Source: Candidatus Heimdallarchaeota archaeon LC_2 (GTDB taxonomy: Archaea > Asgardarchaeota > Heimdallarchaeia > Heimdallarchaeales > Kariarchaeaceae). From it: a stretch of DNA of 64,000 nt. A program made the translations under genes and the position numbers. Positions 26,923-35,405 of this stretch are shown one piece after another. The DNA lies in the NCBI GenBank assembly GCA_001940725.1, contig MDVR01000017.1, forward strand, positions 5,915-69,914, read 5' to 3'. The stretch's first letter is position 1; every line of letters starts with the position of its first letter. Under the pieces are notes generated by a model. It worked only from the letters and a program-made list of their open reading frames with translations. It did not search any database and was not told where the DNA came from.

Positions 26923-26950
26923 TATTTATAGGGATTTGGAGAATAGAAAA

Positions 26951-27220
26951 ATGGCTGGTTATCAAGAGATATTATTATTGGTAGGATTAGCATTACTCTT
27001 GTTTGGACCAAATAAACTCCCTGAACTCGCAAGAGCCATGGGAAAGGCAACTACTGAATATAAAAAAGGGATAAAAGAAGCAAAGGAATCAATTTTTCAA
27101 GATGAAGCAGATAATTTTTCGTCTGAAGACAAACAAATAATAAAAGCTGCAAAGGATCTTGGTATTCTAACAGACGGCAGAAGCATTGAAGAAATTGCAA
27201 GTGATATAGTAAATAGTTAA
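26951..27220 (+). CDS. tatA: TatA-type twin-arginine translocase subunit
   Basis: ATG at 26951 (MAGYQEILLL) is chosen over a TTG at 26912 because it matches the family length and has ggag ten bases upstream, giving 89 residues. The N-terminal helix ends in the hallmark LLLFGPNKLPELARAMGK, followed by an amphipathic helix (TEYKKGIKEAKES) and an acidic tail. TatA oligomers line the path for folded proteins with twin-arginine signals. A substrate is visible in this window: the Fe-S protein at 36742-37545. Confidence 0.93.
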   Translation: MAGYQEILLLVGLALLLFGPNKLPELARAMGKATTEYKKGIKEAKESIFQDEADNFSSEDKQIIKAAKDLGILTDGRSIEEIASDIVNS

Positions 27221-27240
27221 TTATCCATTCGGAGAGAATA

Positions 27241-28200
27241 ATGTCAAGTAGAGGATATCAAAAAAATGGCAAAAGGAGATCGGTTATAGACGATCCGAAT
27301 TTGGTCAAATTATCCTCAGGAGAGAGAATGTCAAATTATTCATCTCAATTAATAATGGATTTTAACATTACACCAAAGACGAGCATTTCAGAAAAAACAT
27401 TCATTAATTATGATGAAATGGAATTGAATCAACATTTAATTGATCTCTGGGCAGTATTAAGAAAAATTTTTAAGGTAGTATTTATTACAACAGTAATAAT
27501 TTTAATACTTCCAGGTTATGCTGATAATAAAATTTTACTTGACCCTTATAAACCTGCAATTCTACAGCTTTTAAATTTAATAATAGGGTATACGCTTGAT
27601 TCGTTAAGTAGAGGTGGAGACGTTCAAGTTTTTATTGGTTCGCCTTTAGCTCCAATTACATTTTATTTGAATCTGGGTGCATTTGTTGCGGTTTTAATAT
27701 CGCTCCCAGTTACTGTTAAAGAATTAATGTCTTTTATTCGTCCAGGATTAACTGATAAAGAATGGGAAATTATGAAGTCATTGACCAGAATTGCTGGAGG
27801 ACTATTTGTTCTTGGTGCTTTTGTCGCTTATTTTATTATTATGCCTGTGACGCTTAGGATTCTTGCAATTTCGGGAGGGGTGATAGGTGAAGGTGAATTA
27901 CTTCAAATGTATAGTCTTGATTCTGTTCTTAGTCTCCTTTTGTGGGGTACTTTGGGAGGTGGATTGTTATATGCAAGTCCAGTAGTACTATTAGCTTTAA
28001 TTGATTTAGAAATCATGACCCCAGATCAAATTGCAAATAGAAAGAGAGAAATTATTTTTGGTATTTTTGTTATTGCTGCATTTGTTACACCAGATCCAAC
28101 CATAGTTTCTATGTTAATATTATCATTCCCAATGATTATAATCATCGAATTTATTATTGCTATGGGGTATAAAATAGAACTTGACAAACTATTAGGTTGA
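27241..28200 (+). CDS. tatC: TatC twin-arginine translocase receptor with long N-terminal extension
   Basis: A 319-residue protein. Family features: an acidic motif near the start of the core (ELNQHLIDLWAVLRK), a periplasmic-type loop, SFIRPGLTDKEW, and AAFVTPDPTIVSMLILSFPMIIIIE. About six membrane helices are present. The first 70 residues form an unusual soluble Ser/Lys-rich extension before the normal TatC start, absent from typical bacterial TatC of about 250 residues. It binds the twin-arginine signal together with TatA. 20 bases after tatA, in the same operon. Confidence 0.92.
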   Translation: MSSRGYQKNGKRRSVIDDPNLVKLSSGERMSNYSSQLIMDFNITPKTSISEKTFINYDEMELNQHLIDLWAVLRKIFKVVFITTVIILILPGYADNKILLDPYKPAILQLLNLIIGYTLDSLSRGGDVQVFIGSPLAPITFYLNLGAFVAVLISLPVTVKELMSFIRPGLTDKEWEIMKSLTRIAGGLFVLGAFVAYFIIMPVTLRILAISGGVIGEGELLQMYSLDSVLSLLLWGTLGGGLLYASPVVLLALIDLEIMTPDQIANRKREIIFGIFVIAAFVTPDPTIVSMLILSFPMIIIIEFIIAMGYKIELDKLLG

Positions 28201-28205
28201 TATTT

Positions 28206-29420
28206 ATGACAGATACACGATTATTTGCTTGGTTTACAGTTTCATTGGGATTTTTAATTTTATTCCCAATAATTAGAAAAGTTCTCAATCCAAAAAATTC
28301 TACAATTTTGGATGAATTAATTAAATCATTGATCTTTACAGAATTGTCATCAATCTTTGTAGTATACTTGTATTTATCTGAATCAATTAAATCGCCAGAA
28401 TTTCTTTTCTTGTTAATTTTAATAGCATTCATATATTTTTATTCAGGATTTAATAAGACCCTGTATTCATGGAGTACTCCAAAAAGTAAAATATCAACAT
28501 TCAACCATGGAATACTTAAACGAATTGGGCGTTCCTTTGGAGGTTCTAAAGTTGAAAGTACAGAATATGGCTATACATTTACCGCGGTAACACCTTATAG
28601 ATTAAAATATCGAATAGATGCAGTTTCATATCAAAAAGACAATTCAAGTAATTTTATTATAACATCAGAAACACATAATTTTACAATTATTAAAGTGATC
28701 AACTTAATAGCATTGTATTTGATGACTCAATCTCTAATTTCAAATGAAGAAGAAGTAAATTTTCCATTATTTAATATTGAAACAAATGCAGTTTTAGTGG
28801 TTTTATTTAGCATCAGTTTGACCTTAATTATCTTGTATATTGAGATTGATATCGCCAAAAATATGGTAAATACTCTCCCAACCATATACGCAAAATTGCT
28901 ACAAAACGAAGCATTATCAAAATTACCTGGCTCGGGAACTAGTTTGGCTGATAGAAAAGATGATGTTAAAGGTAGAGCTCAAGCGATACTAGATAGAAGA
29001 AATAGTAATGTCTTGAGGGCGAAAAAGGAAGAAGTTGAAGGGAAACTAAGTTCAGTTTTTGGTGAAAAAGAAACTGTTCCTTTAGATAAAAAATCAATTG
29101 TAAGAATGCGATTAATGGAAACAATTAAGCGGATTCTAAATTCAACACCACCTTGGTCTAAAGTATCATTAAAAGAAATTGCCGAACTTGGAAAAGGGAA
29201 AGAGGAAGAAGTTGAGATTATAATTGCAGGTCTCATTGATTTGAAAGAAGTTAAAGGAATTTACGATATATGGAATAAAACCTACCATGGAACCTCGTCT
29301 TCACACTGGTTAATAACCAAAATTTTAAATGAATTGCCAGATACAGATACTTCGTTAGAAAATGTCAAGATCCATCCAGATGGTGCAGGTGAATTCTCTT
29401 TTAATAAAAAAGAAAAATAA
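28206..29420 (+). CDS. Membrane protein with C-terminal winged-helix-like domain in the tat operon
   Basis: ATG at 28206 is six bases after the tatC stop. About 405 residues: two pairs of hydrophobic helices (near 5-20, 40-75, 160-180 and 200-225) separated by a soluble domain. A cytoplasmic part follows, with a charged coiled segment and a final domain of winged-helix shape (SLKEIAELGKGKEEEVEIIIAGLIDLKEVKG). Membrane-bound wHTH proteins can act as regulators or as protein-interaction modules similar to PCI domains. Its place after tatC suggests a role in Tat regulation, but no family is recognised. Confidence 0.6.
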   Translation: MTDTRLFAWFTVSLGFLILFPIIRKVLNPKNSTILDELIKSLIFTELSSIFVVYLYLSESIKSPEFLFLLILIAFIYFYSGFNKTLYSWSTPKSKISTFNHGILKRIGRSFGGSKVESTEYGYTFTAVTPYRLKYRIDAVSYQKDNSSNFIITSETHNFTIIKVINLIALYLMTQSLISNEEEVNFPLFNIETNAVLVVLFSISLTLIILYIEIDIAKNMVNTLPTIYAKLLQNEALSKLPGSGTSLADRKDDVKGRAQAILDRRNSNVLRAKKEEVEGKLSSVFGEKETVPLDKKSIVRMRLMETIKRILNSTPPWSKVSLKEIAELGKGKEEEVEIIIAGLIDLKEVKGIYDIWNKTYHGTSSSHWLITKILNELPDTDTSLENVKIHPDGAGEFSFNKKEK

Positions 29421-29438
29421 TCTAGAGTTGAATTATTT

Positions 29439-31061
29439 ATGAAAATTTATTGTAAGCTATTCTTTATCATTTCACTTTTATTATTTTCCTCTTCTATTCT
29501 AATATTACCTATTACTGCCTCACTAGAAACCGACATTCAAATCAGATATCCAAGTGAATACAATTTATCACAATTTTCATTTAATTCTAGCGATTTCATT
29601 GAGGATATTATTTCTGAATTAGAAAGGGAAGCTGTATATGAAAATGAAAAATTACTTGGATGGCCATTTAGATTAAATGGTCCATTTGAGAATCATGAGA
29701 GGATGTATCGAGGATATAATGTGGGGATGGCTGGTATTGGTGAATTTCTGCTTAATGCTTATAATAAAGGATATAATAAGTCCAAGCCCTTGCTTGATGA
29801 TATTATTACACATTTTATAGAAAATGCAGAACTTAGTCTTGGAGGAGGTCATTATTGGGGTAGGTTTTCTAATGAAGATACTGGAGGTTGGACAGGCCTT
29901 AGATATGGGAATGCGGGCATTATTAAATTTCTATCGAATATAGACAAATCAAATTACAATACAAGCTTAACAACTCTAATTGAAAGTGGATATACATTTC
30001 TGAAATCATTACAGTTGGATGACGGATCTTGGCCAATGACTGAAAATGGATACATTACTACAGACACACAATATGGTGCTGTTGGAATTGGAACTTCTTT
30101 CCTAGAATTATACCAGAATACAGGAAATTCTACTTATTATGATGAAGCAACCAATATTGGAAACTACTTAATTAATAATGGATACTGGGAAGAAGATCGA
30201 TTTCTAATCCCCTGGACACCACAAGCCATTGAATCTGAATTTGATGGATTAATCGTTTATGGCAAAAGTGGTGGATTAGCTGGTATAATTGACTATCTTA
30301 ATAAATTATATCTATTGACACTAAATCATACTTTTCTTGATACATCAATTGGACTGGGGAAATCGATATTATATTCGGATTTAGGGGGTTATTGGCCAGA
30401 TGGATCTGTTTCTTATGTTTCCAGAATTTATACTAGTAATATCGCATTAACAGGCTACGATGTCGGCTCTAGTGGCATCGCGGTTAGTTTACTTGATTTA
30501 TATGATACCATGGATTCCGAACAAATATCACAAAATCAGATATTGGAGGCTAGTGCAAGAGCAGAAAAATTTGTTCTTGCTTTGTTGAACGATGACTATA
30601 GTCTTCCAGTTGGATTAGCCTATCAGATGAATAAAATAACTGGAAAAAGTTTAGGGTCAGCTGGCCTTGCACTTCACCAACTTGAACTTTATGAGAGATA
30701 TGGAACTCCTCGTCATATGGATTTAGCAATTAATATTTTTAGTCACCTACATGATTTATTTAAATCAAATACTGGATTACCTTTAGACGAAAGTGATATT
30801 GTATACGGATATTCATTCAACTTGGAGGATGGAATAGCTGGAATAGGAAACATACTTCTGTATCTAGAGTCAGTATCTCCCAAAAACTCGGGATATGAAT
30901 ATGAGGAGATTTATACAAATATGGTGCCTAATCTATCTTTACCAGAGACAACCAATGAAAATTCGAATTCCTCTAAAACAACGTTCAATCCTATTCTTTA
31001 TAATTTCATAATCATTTTCACAATGATAATTATTACCGTGAAACGTCTGAAATACAAATAG
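29439..31061 (+). CDS. Extracellular LanC-like alpha/alpha-toroid protein with membrane anchor
   Basis: A 540-residue protein with a Sec signal peptide (no twin arginine), seven repeated helical-hairpin units each marked by a G-x-x-G-x type turn (GMAGIG, GNAGI, GAVGIG, GLAGI, GSSGIA, GSAGLA, GIAGIG), and a C-terminal membrane helix (FIIIFTMIIITVKRLKYK). Seven such turns are characteristic of LanC-like toroids. The zinc ligands of LanC cyclases (two Cys and a His in WCYG/CHG) are absent: the only Cys is in the signal peptide. It is therefore probably a sugar- or peptide-binding relative or a glycoside hydrolase-like enzyme working outside the cell. Confidence 0.72.
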   Translation: MKIYCKLFFIISLLLFSSSILILPITASLETDIQIRYPSEYNLSQFSFNSSDFIEDIISELEREAVYENEKLLGWPFRLNGPFENHERMYRGYNVGMAGIGEFLLNAYNKGYNKSKPLLDDIITHFIENAELSLGGGHYWGRFSNEDTGGWTGLRYGNAGIIKFLSNIDKSNYNTSLTTLIESGYTFLKSLQLDDGSWPMTENGYITTDTQYGAVGIGTSFLELYQNTGNSTYYDEATNIGNYLINNGYWEEDRFLIPWTPQAIESEFDGLIVYGKSGGLAGIIDYLNKLYLLTLNHTFLDTSIGLGKSILYSDLGGYWPDGSVSYVSRIYTSNIALTGYDVGSSGIAVSLLDLYDTMDSEQISQNQILEASARAEKFVLALLNDDYSLPVGLAYQMNKITGKSLGSAGLALHQLELYERYGTPRHMDLAINIFSHLHDLFKSNTGLPLDESDIVYGYSFNLEDGIAGIGNILLYLESVSPKNSGYEYEEIYTNMVPNLSLPETTNENSNSSKTTFNPILYNFIIIFTMIIITVKRLKYK

Positions 31062-31067
31062 AACACG

Positions 31068-31310
31068 CCTAAATTTTCAATTCATGAGGAACATACCTCA
31101 CAAACCTGTTCAGGATGTGGTTTGATCAGAAAAGCAAATCGGATAAAACGAGGTTTGTATAAGTGTAAAAGCTGTAAACTACAGATAAATGCAGATATTA
31201 ATGGAGCAATTAATATCATGAGAAAAGTAGCCCTAGATAGATTATCTAAATGGAGTAGCGGTGACATCATCTCGCCTAAACGTCTGAAATTAGTTAATTT
31301 CAGCGTTTAA
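31068..31310 (+). pseudogene. C-terminal fragment of a TnpB (IS200/IS605-type) nuclease
   Basis: The frame from about 31068 reads HEEHTSQTCSGCG, then KCKSCKLQINADINGAINI. This is the zinc ribbon (C-x2-C...C-x2-C) plus RuvC-III motif (D-x-N-G-A-x-N-I) found near the end of TnpB. Only about 80 of some 370-400 residues remain, and the preceding gene ends immediately before, so the N-terminal part was deleted. It cannot encode an active nuclease. Confidence 0.85.
31278..31308 (+). repeat. Hairpin at the 3' end of the TnpB remnant (IS605-type right end / omega-RNA-like)
   Basis: aaacg-t-ctgaaatt-agtt-aatttcag-cgttt folds into an 8-bp stem plus a 5-bp lower stem with one bulge. It overlaps the last codons of the TnpB fragment, which is where IS605 right-end hairpins and guide RNA scaffolds lie. 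The same 13 bases aaacgtctgaaat occur at 31041-31053, at the end of the upstream LanC-like gene. Confidence 0.6.
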
Positions 31311-31314
31311 AAAT

Positions 31315-32635
31315 TTGTACGTCAGTACTCGCGTTCCATAGTTGTTTAAATAATTAACTAGAATATACACTAAGGAAAGAAGATTCAAAAAGTGGTGAAT
31401 CCTCATTAATTTGGTACAACAAATGAGAAGACACCAAATTAGAGTAAAATTTCAAACAGAAAAAGTCATCGGAAAGGCTTTAGACGATGCAAAGTCATGG
31501 GTTAACAAATCGAGCAAATACAGCTCAGAACAAATCTACAAGACATTATTGGTTGCTGGCTTGCGCAAAACCTCTTTGGAAGATCAATGTTTACACCTTC
31601 AGGAACGGGCAGGAGGCTACGGTAGTAGTCCTTCTGCCGACGTTGTTCTGAAGGTTCTTGACCAACAATATGGAGCAATGGATCTGGATACTCTCGAACA
31701 AACCATTGCAAAGAATTTGCAAAGGATGGCAATCATGTTACCACAGTTTGGCAAAAAACGACAATCAGTCATTATAGCTGTAGATTTGCATGATGAAGAG
31801 TATTTTGGAAAACCTTTGTATGATAGGGATGGTCGAGAAATCACTATGTATGGACAATTGCGGAATAAATCGGGTAATATTTCGGGGAATAAACGTCGGG
31901 TATTCCGTTACGCAACCGCCGCAATTGTTTCATTTGGAAAGCGACTACAGATCCCAATCACGATTGGATTCACAATCAATTACAAAGGACAGAGCCGTGA
32001 TGAAGTAATCAAAAAAATTTATCAACAAATTCTTCCACTTAACCTAAATATCGAATGTATGGTTGTGGATGGGGGATTCGCCAGTATCCGTTGTTTTAGA
32101 TTCTTGCAAAATCAAGGGGTTTCGTTCGTCTCCAGGGGAAACTACTTCAAAAAGCGGATCTATCCGGTTATAGGTCAAAATTTTGAGCATACACTGAGCG
32201 GATATGCTGGAAAAATGACTGTCAATGCATTTATTGTTGAGACTAAGAGTGCGACTGGTAACCGTATCAGGTTGATGTACCTGAGTTCCGAGGTGATAAC
32301 CCCGAAAGTGCTCACTGATTCCTACGGAAAACACTTCCGAATTGAAAATACCTATAGACATGCAAAAGTGGTGAAAATCAGAACTTCAACACGTAAAGTA
32401 CATCTGCGATGGGTATTTTGGGGAATATCCATGTTGCTAGAGTTGCTCTGGGAGTTGATTAGATATTTGGGTAAGTCGATGGGTGTCTCAGATTACAGCT
32501 TTCGGCAAAAACTTATGATCGAATATTTCAAAGATCATCTGGTGCTCCTCGTGCCTCGGAGTATCTATCGATTTGAATAGGCGTTTGCCTAAAAGAAGGA
32601 GGTTATGCTAGAGAAACGTAACTACTGACGTACAA
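31315..32635. mobile_element. ISH3-like insertion sequence with terminal inverted repeats
   Basis: The left end ttgtacgtcagta (from 31315) and the right end tactgacgtacaa (to 32635) are perfect 13-base inverted repeats that extend imperfectly inward. They enclose one DDE transposase gene. The length of about 1.3 kb suits ISH3-type elements. A clean target-site duplication could not be fixed: the flanks are tttaaaaat and tttagatga. It inserted a few bases after the end hairpin of the TnpB remnant, so two unrelated mobile elements are stacked here. Confidence 0.85.
31411..32580 (+). CDS. ISH3/IS4-like DDE transposase
   Basis: A 389-residue (TTG start) or 385-residue (ATG 31423) transposase. 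The probable catalytic triad is D125 (IIAVDLHDEEYFG), D220 (MVVDGGFAS) and E312 (FRIENTYR). DLHD-x-x-YFG is characteristic of ISH3-type enzymes. The frame is intact, so the element may still be active. It cuts and pastes at the 13-base ends described for the insertion sequence. Confidence 0.9.
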   Translation: MVQQMRRHQIRVKFQTEKVIGKALDDAKSWVNKSSKYSSEQIYKTLLVAGLRKTSLEDQCLHLQERAGGYGSSPSADVVLKVLDQQYGAMDLDTLEQTIAKNLQRMAIMLPQFGKKRQSVIIAVDLHDEEYFGKPLYDRDGREITMYGQLRNKSGNISGNKRRVFRYATAAIVSFGKRLQIPITIGFTINYKGQSRDEVIKKIYQQILPLNLNIECMVVDGGFASIRCFRFLQNQGVSFVSRGNYFKKRIYPVIGQNFEHTLSGYAGKMTVNAFIVETKSATGNRIRLMYLSSEVITPKVLTDSYGKHFRIENTYRHAKVVKIRTSTRKVHLRWVFWGISMLLELLWELIRYLGKSMGVSDYSFRQKLMIEYFKDHLVLLVPRSIYRFE

Positions 32636-32848
32636 TTTAGATGATGAGATAATGAAGCATATACTTTTGTAAATCAAATTTCAGAATTAATACAATTAAT
32701 TAGAGCGGTCATTTTGAATTGATCATCAAAAAACCCTTTTAAGGTTTCTAGGGTTATCTTGTTCAATTGAAATCTCATCTTTAGATAATTTTATCATTAA
32801 CTTAATATACAACATACCAATTTAACTACTAGAGGGGATTATTAAATT

Positions 32849-33337
32849 ATGGATTTAGAGACTGAAAGAATAAAAAACAGAGTAAAATGTTTAACTAATC
32901 CGTTGACTTTTCGAATAATAGCTGAGATAATTAATAATCCAGAGATAACTTCAAAAGAATTAAAACAAAAAATAGATCTTTCAGGATCTAGAATTTTTTA
33001 TTTTATTAATTTATTAGTTGAAGCTGAAATTATTGGATGGAATAAAACTGAAAAAATATCTACTACTTTATCCAGAAGAAAATTCGAAATTCATGAAAGT
33101 TTCAAAACTGTGCTTGATAACATTGGAAATCCTAGTTTAATAGAAAGCCAAAAAGAATATTATATAATGCAGTTGTCAATGTTAATGGCTGTAGTTGCAA
33201 ATCAATTAAATGATCTAGTGGACATCCCTGACGAAGAATTTGCTAGCTATCTAAAACAAGCTGGAATTCCGTCTGTACTTACTTATCCATTTGCTAAAGA
33301 TATAATTTCATCAACTTTATTAAAAAATCATTCATAA
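32849..33337 (+). CDS. ArsR-type winged-helix transcription regulator
   Basis: A 162-residue protein. Residues about 5-80 form an ArsR-like winged helix (LTNPLTFRIIAEIINNPEITSKELKQ, IFYFINLLVEAEII). The C-terminal half (95-162) is helical (YYIMQLSMLMAVVANQLNDL) and may dimerise or sense a ligand; no cysteine metal site is evident. It begins 200 bases after the insertion sequence and has a Shine-Dalgarno-like gagggg. Its targets are unknown. Confidence 0.75.
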   Translation: MDLETERIKNRVKCLTNPLTFRIIAEIINNPEITSKELKQKIDLSGSRIFYFINLLVEAEIIGWNKTEKISTTLSRRKFEIHESFKTVLDNIGNPSLIESQKEYYIMQLSMLMAVVANQLNDLVDIPDEEFASYLKQAGIPSVLTYPFAKDIISSTLLKNHS

Positions 33338-33371
33338 AGTAGTATAGTAGAAAAATTTTGCTTGTTTAGAC

Positions 33372-34526
33372 TTAATTCGAATAGAAAGTTGACACTAAAT
33401 TTATCGCTTGGCTTAAAATATTACTTGGAAATTCTCCGAGGAGTTCTTTCGTATTCTCATTGACCGCTATGCTTAGGTTATGAATATCAGCTATTTGGAT
33501 ATCGCTGAAATGTACCCCTATATCTTCACTGCTTTTAATAGCAATATTCATGGCACTTGAACCTACATGATGAGACATTATTTCTAGTATATACAAAATT
33601 AAACGAGAATTTTTTTCTGAGAGTTTAATAGCTAGCTGCGTCTCAGAATAAAGTATAGAATTTATTGAGATTGTGTGTACTCGTTTCAAACCAATAAAAG
33701 TCACTAAAAACCCAGGTATCCAAAATAATTGCTCAACAGTTTCAATAACATCATGATTCAATCCTAATATCCCCCAACTTTCAGTTATTAATTCCCAAAA
33801 GTGATTTAAGGTCATCAAACTTAAAAATATCAAGAAGAATGGTATAAATGATACTAATAATCTTCCAAGTTCATCTTTTGTCGAAGTTGTTTTTATTTTT
33901 AAGAGTTTAAATGCTAAATATCCCGTTAAGATGAACGCTATAAAATGTACCGACCCAGTTTTATCGAATATGGATCCGACCAATATATTTGAAATTACCT
34001 TGTTATGAGAAATTGTGAAAAAATAAGTGAGAATATTAATGATAGACAAAAACAAAATTACTAACAAATCATTTTTTTGAAACCCTTGTAATTCATCATC
34101 ATATCGTCTTTTATCAAAGTTATTTATAGAAATGAGAAATGTAATCATTCCGGAGAAGTACATAATGTGCCACCCAAATTGAAGTGTGGTTTCATCCAAC
34201 TCGTAAATATGTAAGTTGAAAAGCAAAATATATATCCTCGATGCAGCTAAAAACGTCAATCCTATCAAAATGTAAATGAATGGTCGTCCAATAATTGAAG
34301 TTCGATAATAACGAATGATTTTTAGGTTAATCAGCCATGTAATGACAAAGGAAGCCAATATGAATAATTCAACCCACATAATAATAATTCCGCGTGTGTT
34401 TAAACCTAAGAAATTGTTGCTTGCGAACACTATACTTATTTTGGACAAAATGTTAAACAAAATCAAAATCAATAACAACTTAAATAATTTATTAAAAAAT
34501 CCAAATTTATGTCCATGCAATACCAC
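33372..34526 (-). CDS. Multi-pass membrane sensor-like protein
   Basis: A 384-residue protein with GTG start and ggag five bases upstream. About eight hydrophobic helices fill residues 10-285, and the last 95 residues are a soluble helical region (KLSEKNSRLILYILEIMSHHVGSSAMN...). The layout is that of a membrane sensor with a small cytoplasmic output, and the SHHVGSS motif with surrounding helix is reminiscent of the dimerisation helix of sensor proteins, but no kinase domain follows. No known family is recognised. Convergent with the ArsR-like gene. Confidence 0.55.
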   Translation of the reverse strand: MVLHGHKFGFFNKLFKLLLILILFNILSKISIVFASNNFLGLNTRGIIIMWVELFILASFVITWLINLKIIRYYRTSIIGRPFIYILIGLTFLAASRIYILLFNLHIYELDETTLQFGWHIMYFSGMITFLISINNFDKRRYDDELQGFQKNDLLVILFLSIINILTYFFTISHNKVISNILVGSIFDKTGSVHFIAFILTGYLAFKLLKIKTTSTKDELGRLLVSFIPFFLIFLSLMTLNHFWELITESWGILGLNHDVIETVEQLFWIPGFLVTFIGLKRVHTISINSILYSETQLAIKLSEKNSRLILYILEIMSHHVGSSAMNIAIKSSEDIGVHFSDIQIADIHNLSIAVNENTKELLGEFPSNILSQAINLVSTFYSN

Positions 34527-34619
34527 ATCAACTCCAAAATCGATTTTCAGGATTCTCTTTGTTCATACAAATTTACCTCGAAATTAAGAGGTTGAATATG
34601 TGAAACAACAATAATAATA

Positions 34620-35312
34620 TCATAATTGATCCTTGAATAAATTTATAAGACTTTGGCGATCTGAAAAGTTATTTGCCTTCGCAATATTATCTAATGCAAT
34701 CCCTGCAATTTTTTTATCAATTTCAATTCGACGTGTGATCATTATATGGATTAGCTCAGGTACAAGTACCAAGCTTCCAATTTCTCCGATTTGTTGTATT
34801 ATTGTTGTTTGAACTGCGCTATGAGATTGCGATTTCATAAGATTAAGCAAGCGTTTACTTACTGATTCGTTTTTGGTCAATTTATACTGATTTGAAGAAG
34901 CTCGAATAGAGTTAACTCGGACTACTAAGGAAGCATCGGATTCTGCCAAATCCCATAGGAGCTCGATAACTTCATTAGGCAATTGTCCAACACTATATCT
35001 TCCAAGGGCATCTGCGGCAAATCCTCTAATATTTTCATCCTTAGAATTTGTCAAATTATCTACAATATCATCTATAGCTTGTCTAGAATTCATAAGACCC
35101 AATGACAACATATAATGCCAGGAATTACGACCTAAAGGTTCTGTTCTATACAATATTAAGAGTCTTTTTTCCAGTTTTAAAAACTTTTTGTTTTTATTAT
35201 ATGAATCCCAATCTGTCCAAATCCTTCTTGCTGCAGCACCTCTATCTGCCTTATCCTTTGAATTGAGCATATTAGATAACTCAGGAATGGAATAAATGGG
35301 TGTGATTGTCAT
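34620..35312 (-). CDS. HEAT-repeat protein
   Basis: A 230-residue all-helical protein with repeated HEAT-like units, for example DIVDNLTNSKDENIRGFAADALGRY, LLWDLAESDASLVVRVNSIRAS and ELIHIMITRRIEIDKKIAGIALDNIA. HEAT repeats bind other proteins. It lies 90 bases upstream of the electron-transfer operon end on the same strand; a role as an assembly factor is conceivable but unsupported. Confidence 0.75.
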   Translation of the reverse strand: MTITPIYSIPELSNMLNSKDKADRGAAARRIWTDWDSYNKNKKFLKLEKRLLILYRTEPLGRNSWHYMLSLGLMNSRQAIDDIVDNLTNSKDENIRGFAADALGRYSVGQLPNEVIELLWDLAESDASLVVRVNSIRASSNQYKLTKNESVSKRLLNLMKSQSHSAVQTTIIQQIGEIGSLVLVPELIHIMITRRIEIDKKIAGIALDNIAKANNFSDRQSLINLFKDQL

Positions 35313-35405
35313 CTTCTATCTTAATCAAATTTATATGGTTTATGTGTTTAAAGATACCTCTAGATCTAATAGGTATAAATTTTGAATTTAATTAACCTAA
35401 TTATT

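Noticed and set aside
29439..31061. Lanthipeptide cyclase assignment for the LanC-like protein
   Set aside because: The zinc-binding Cys and His of cyclases are absent, and no lanthipeptide precursor or dehydratase gene is nearby.
31122..31310. Active TnpB/omega-RNA nuclease system
   Set aside because: Only the last 80 or so residues of TnpB remain; without the first RuvC motifs it cannot cut DNA.
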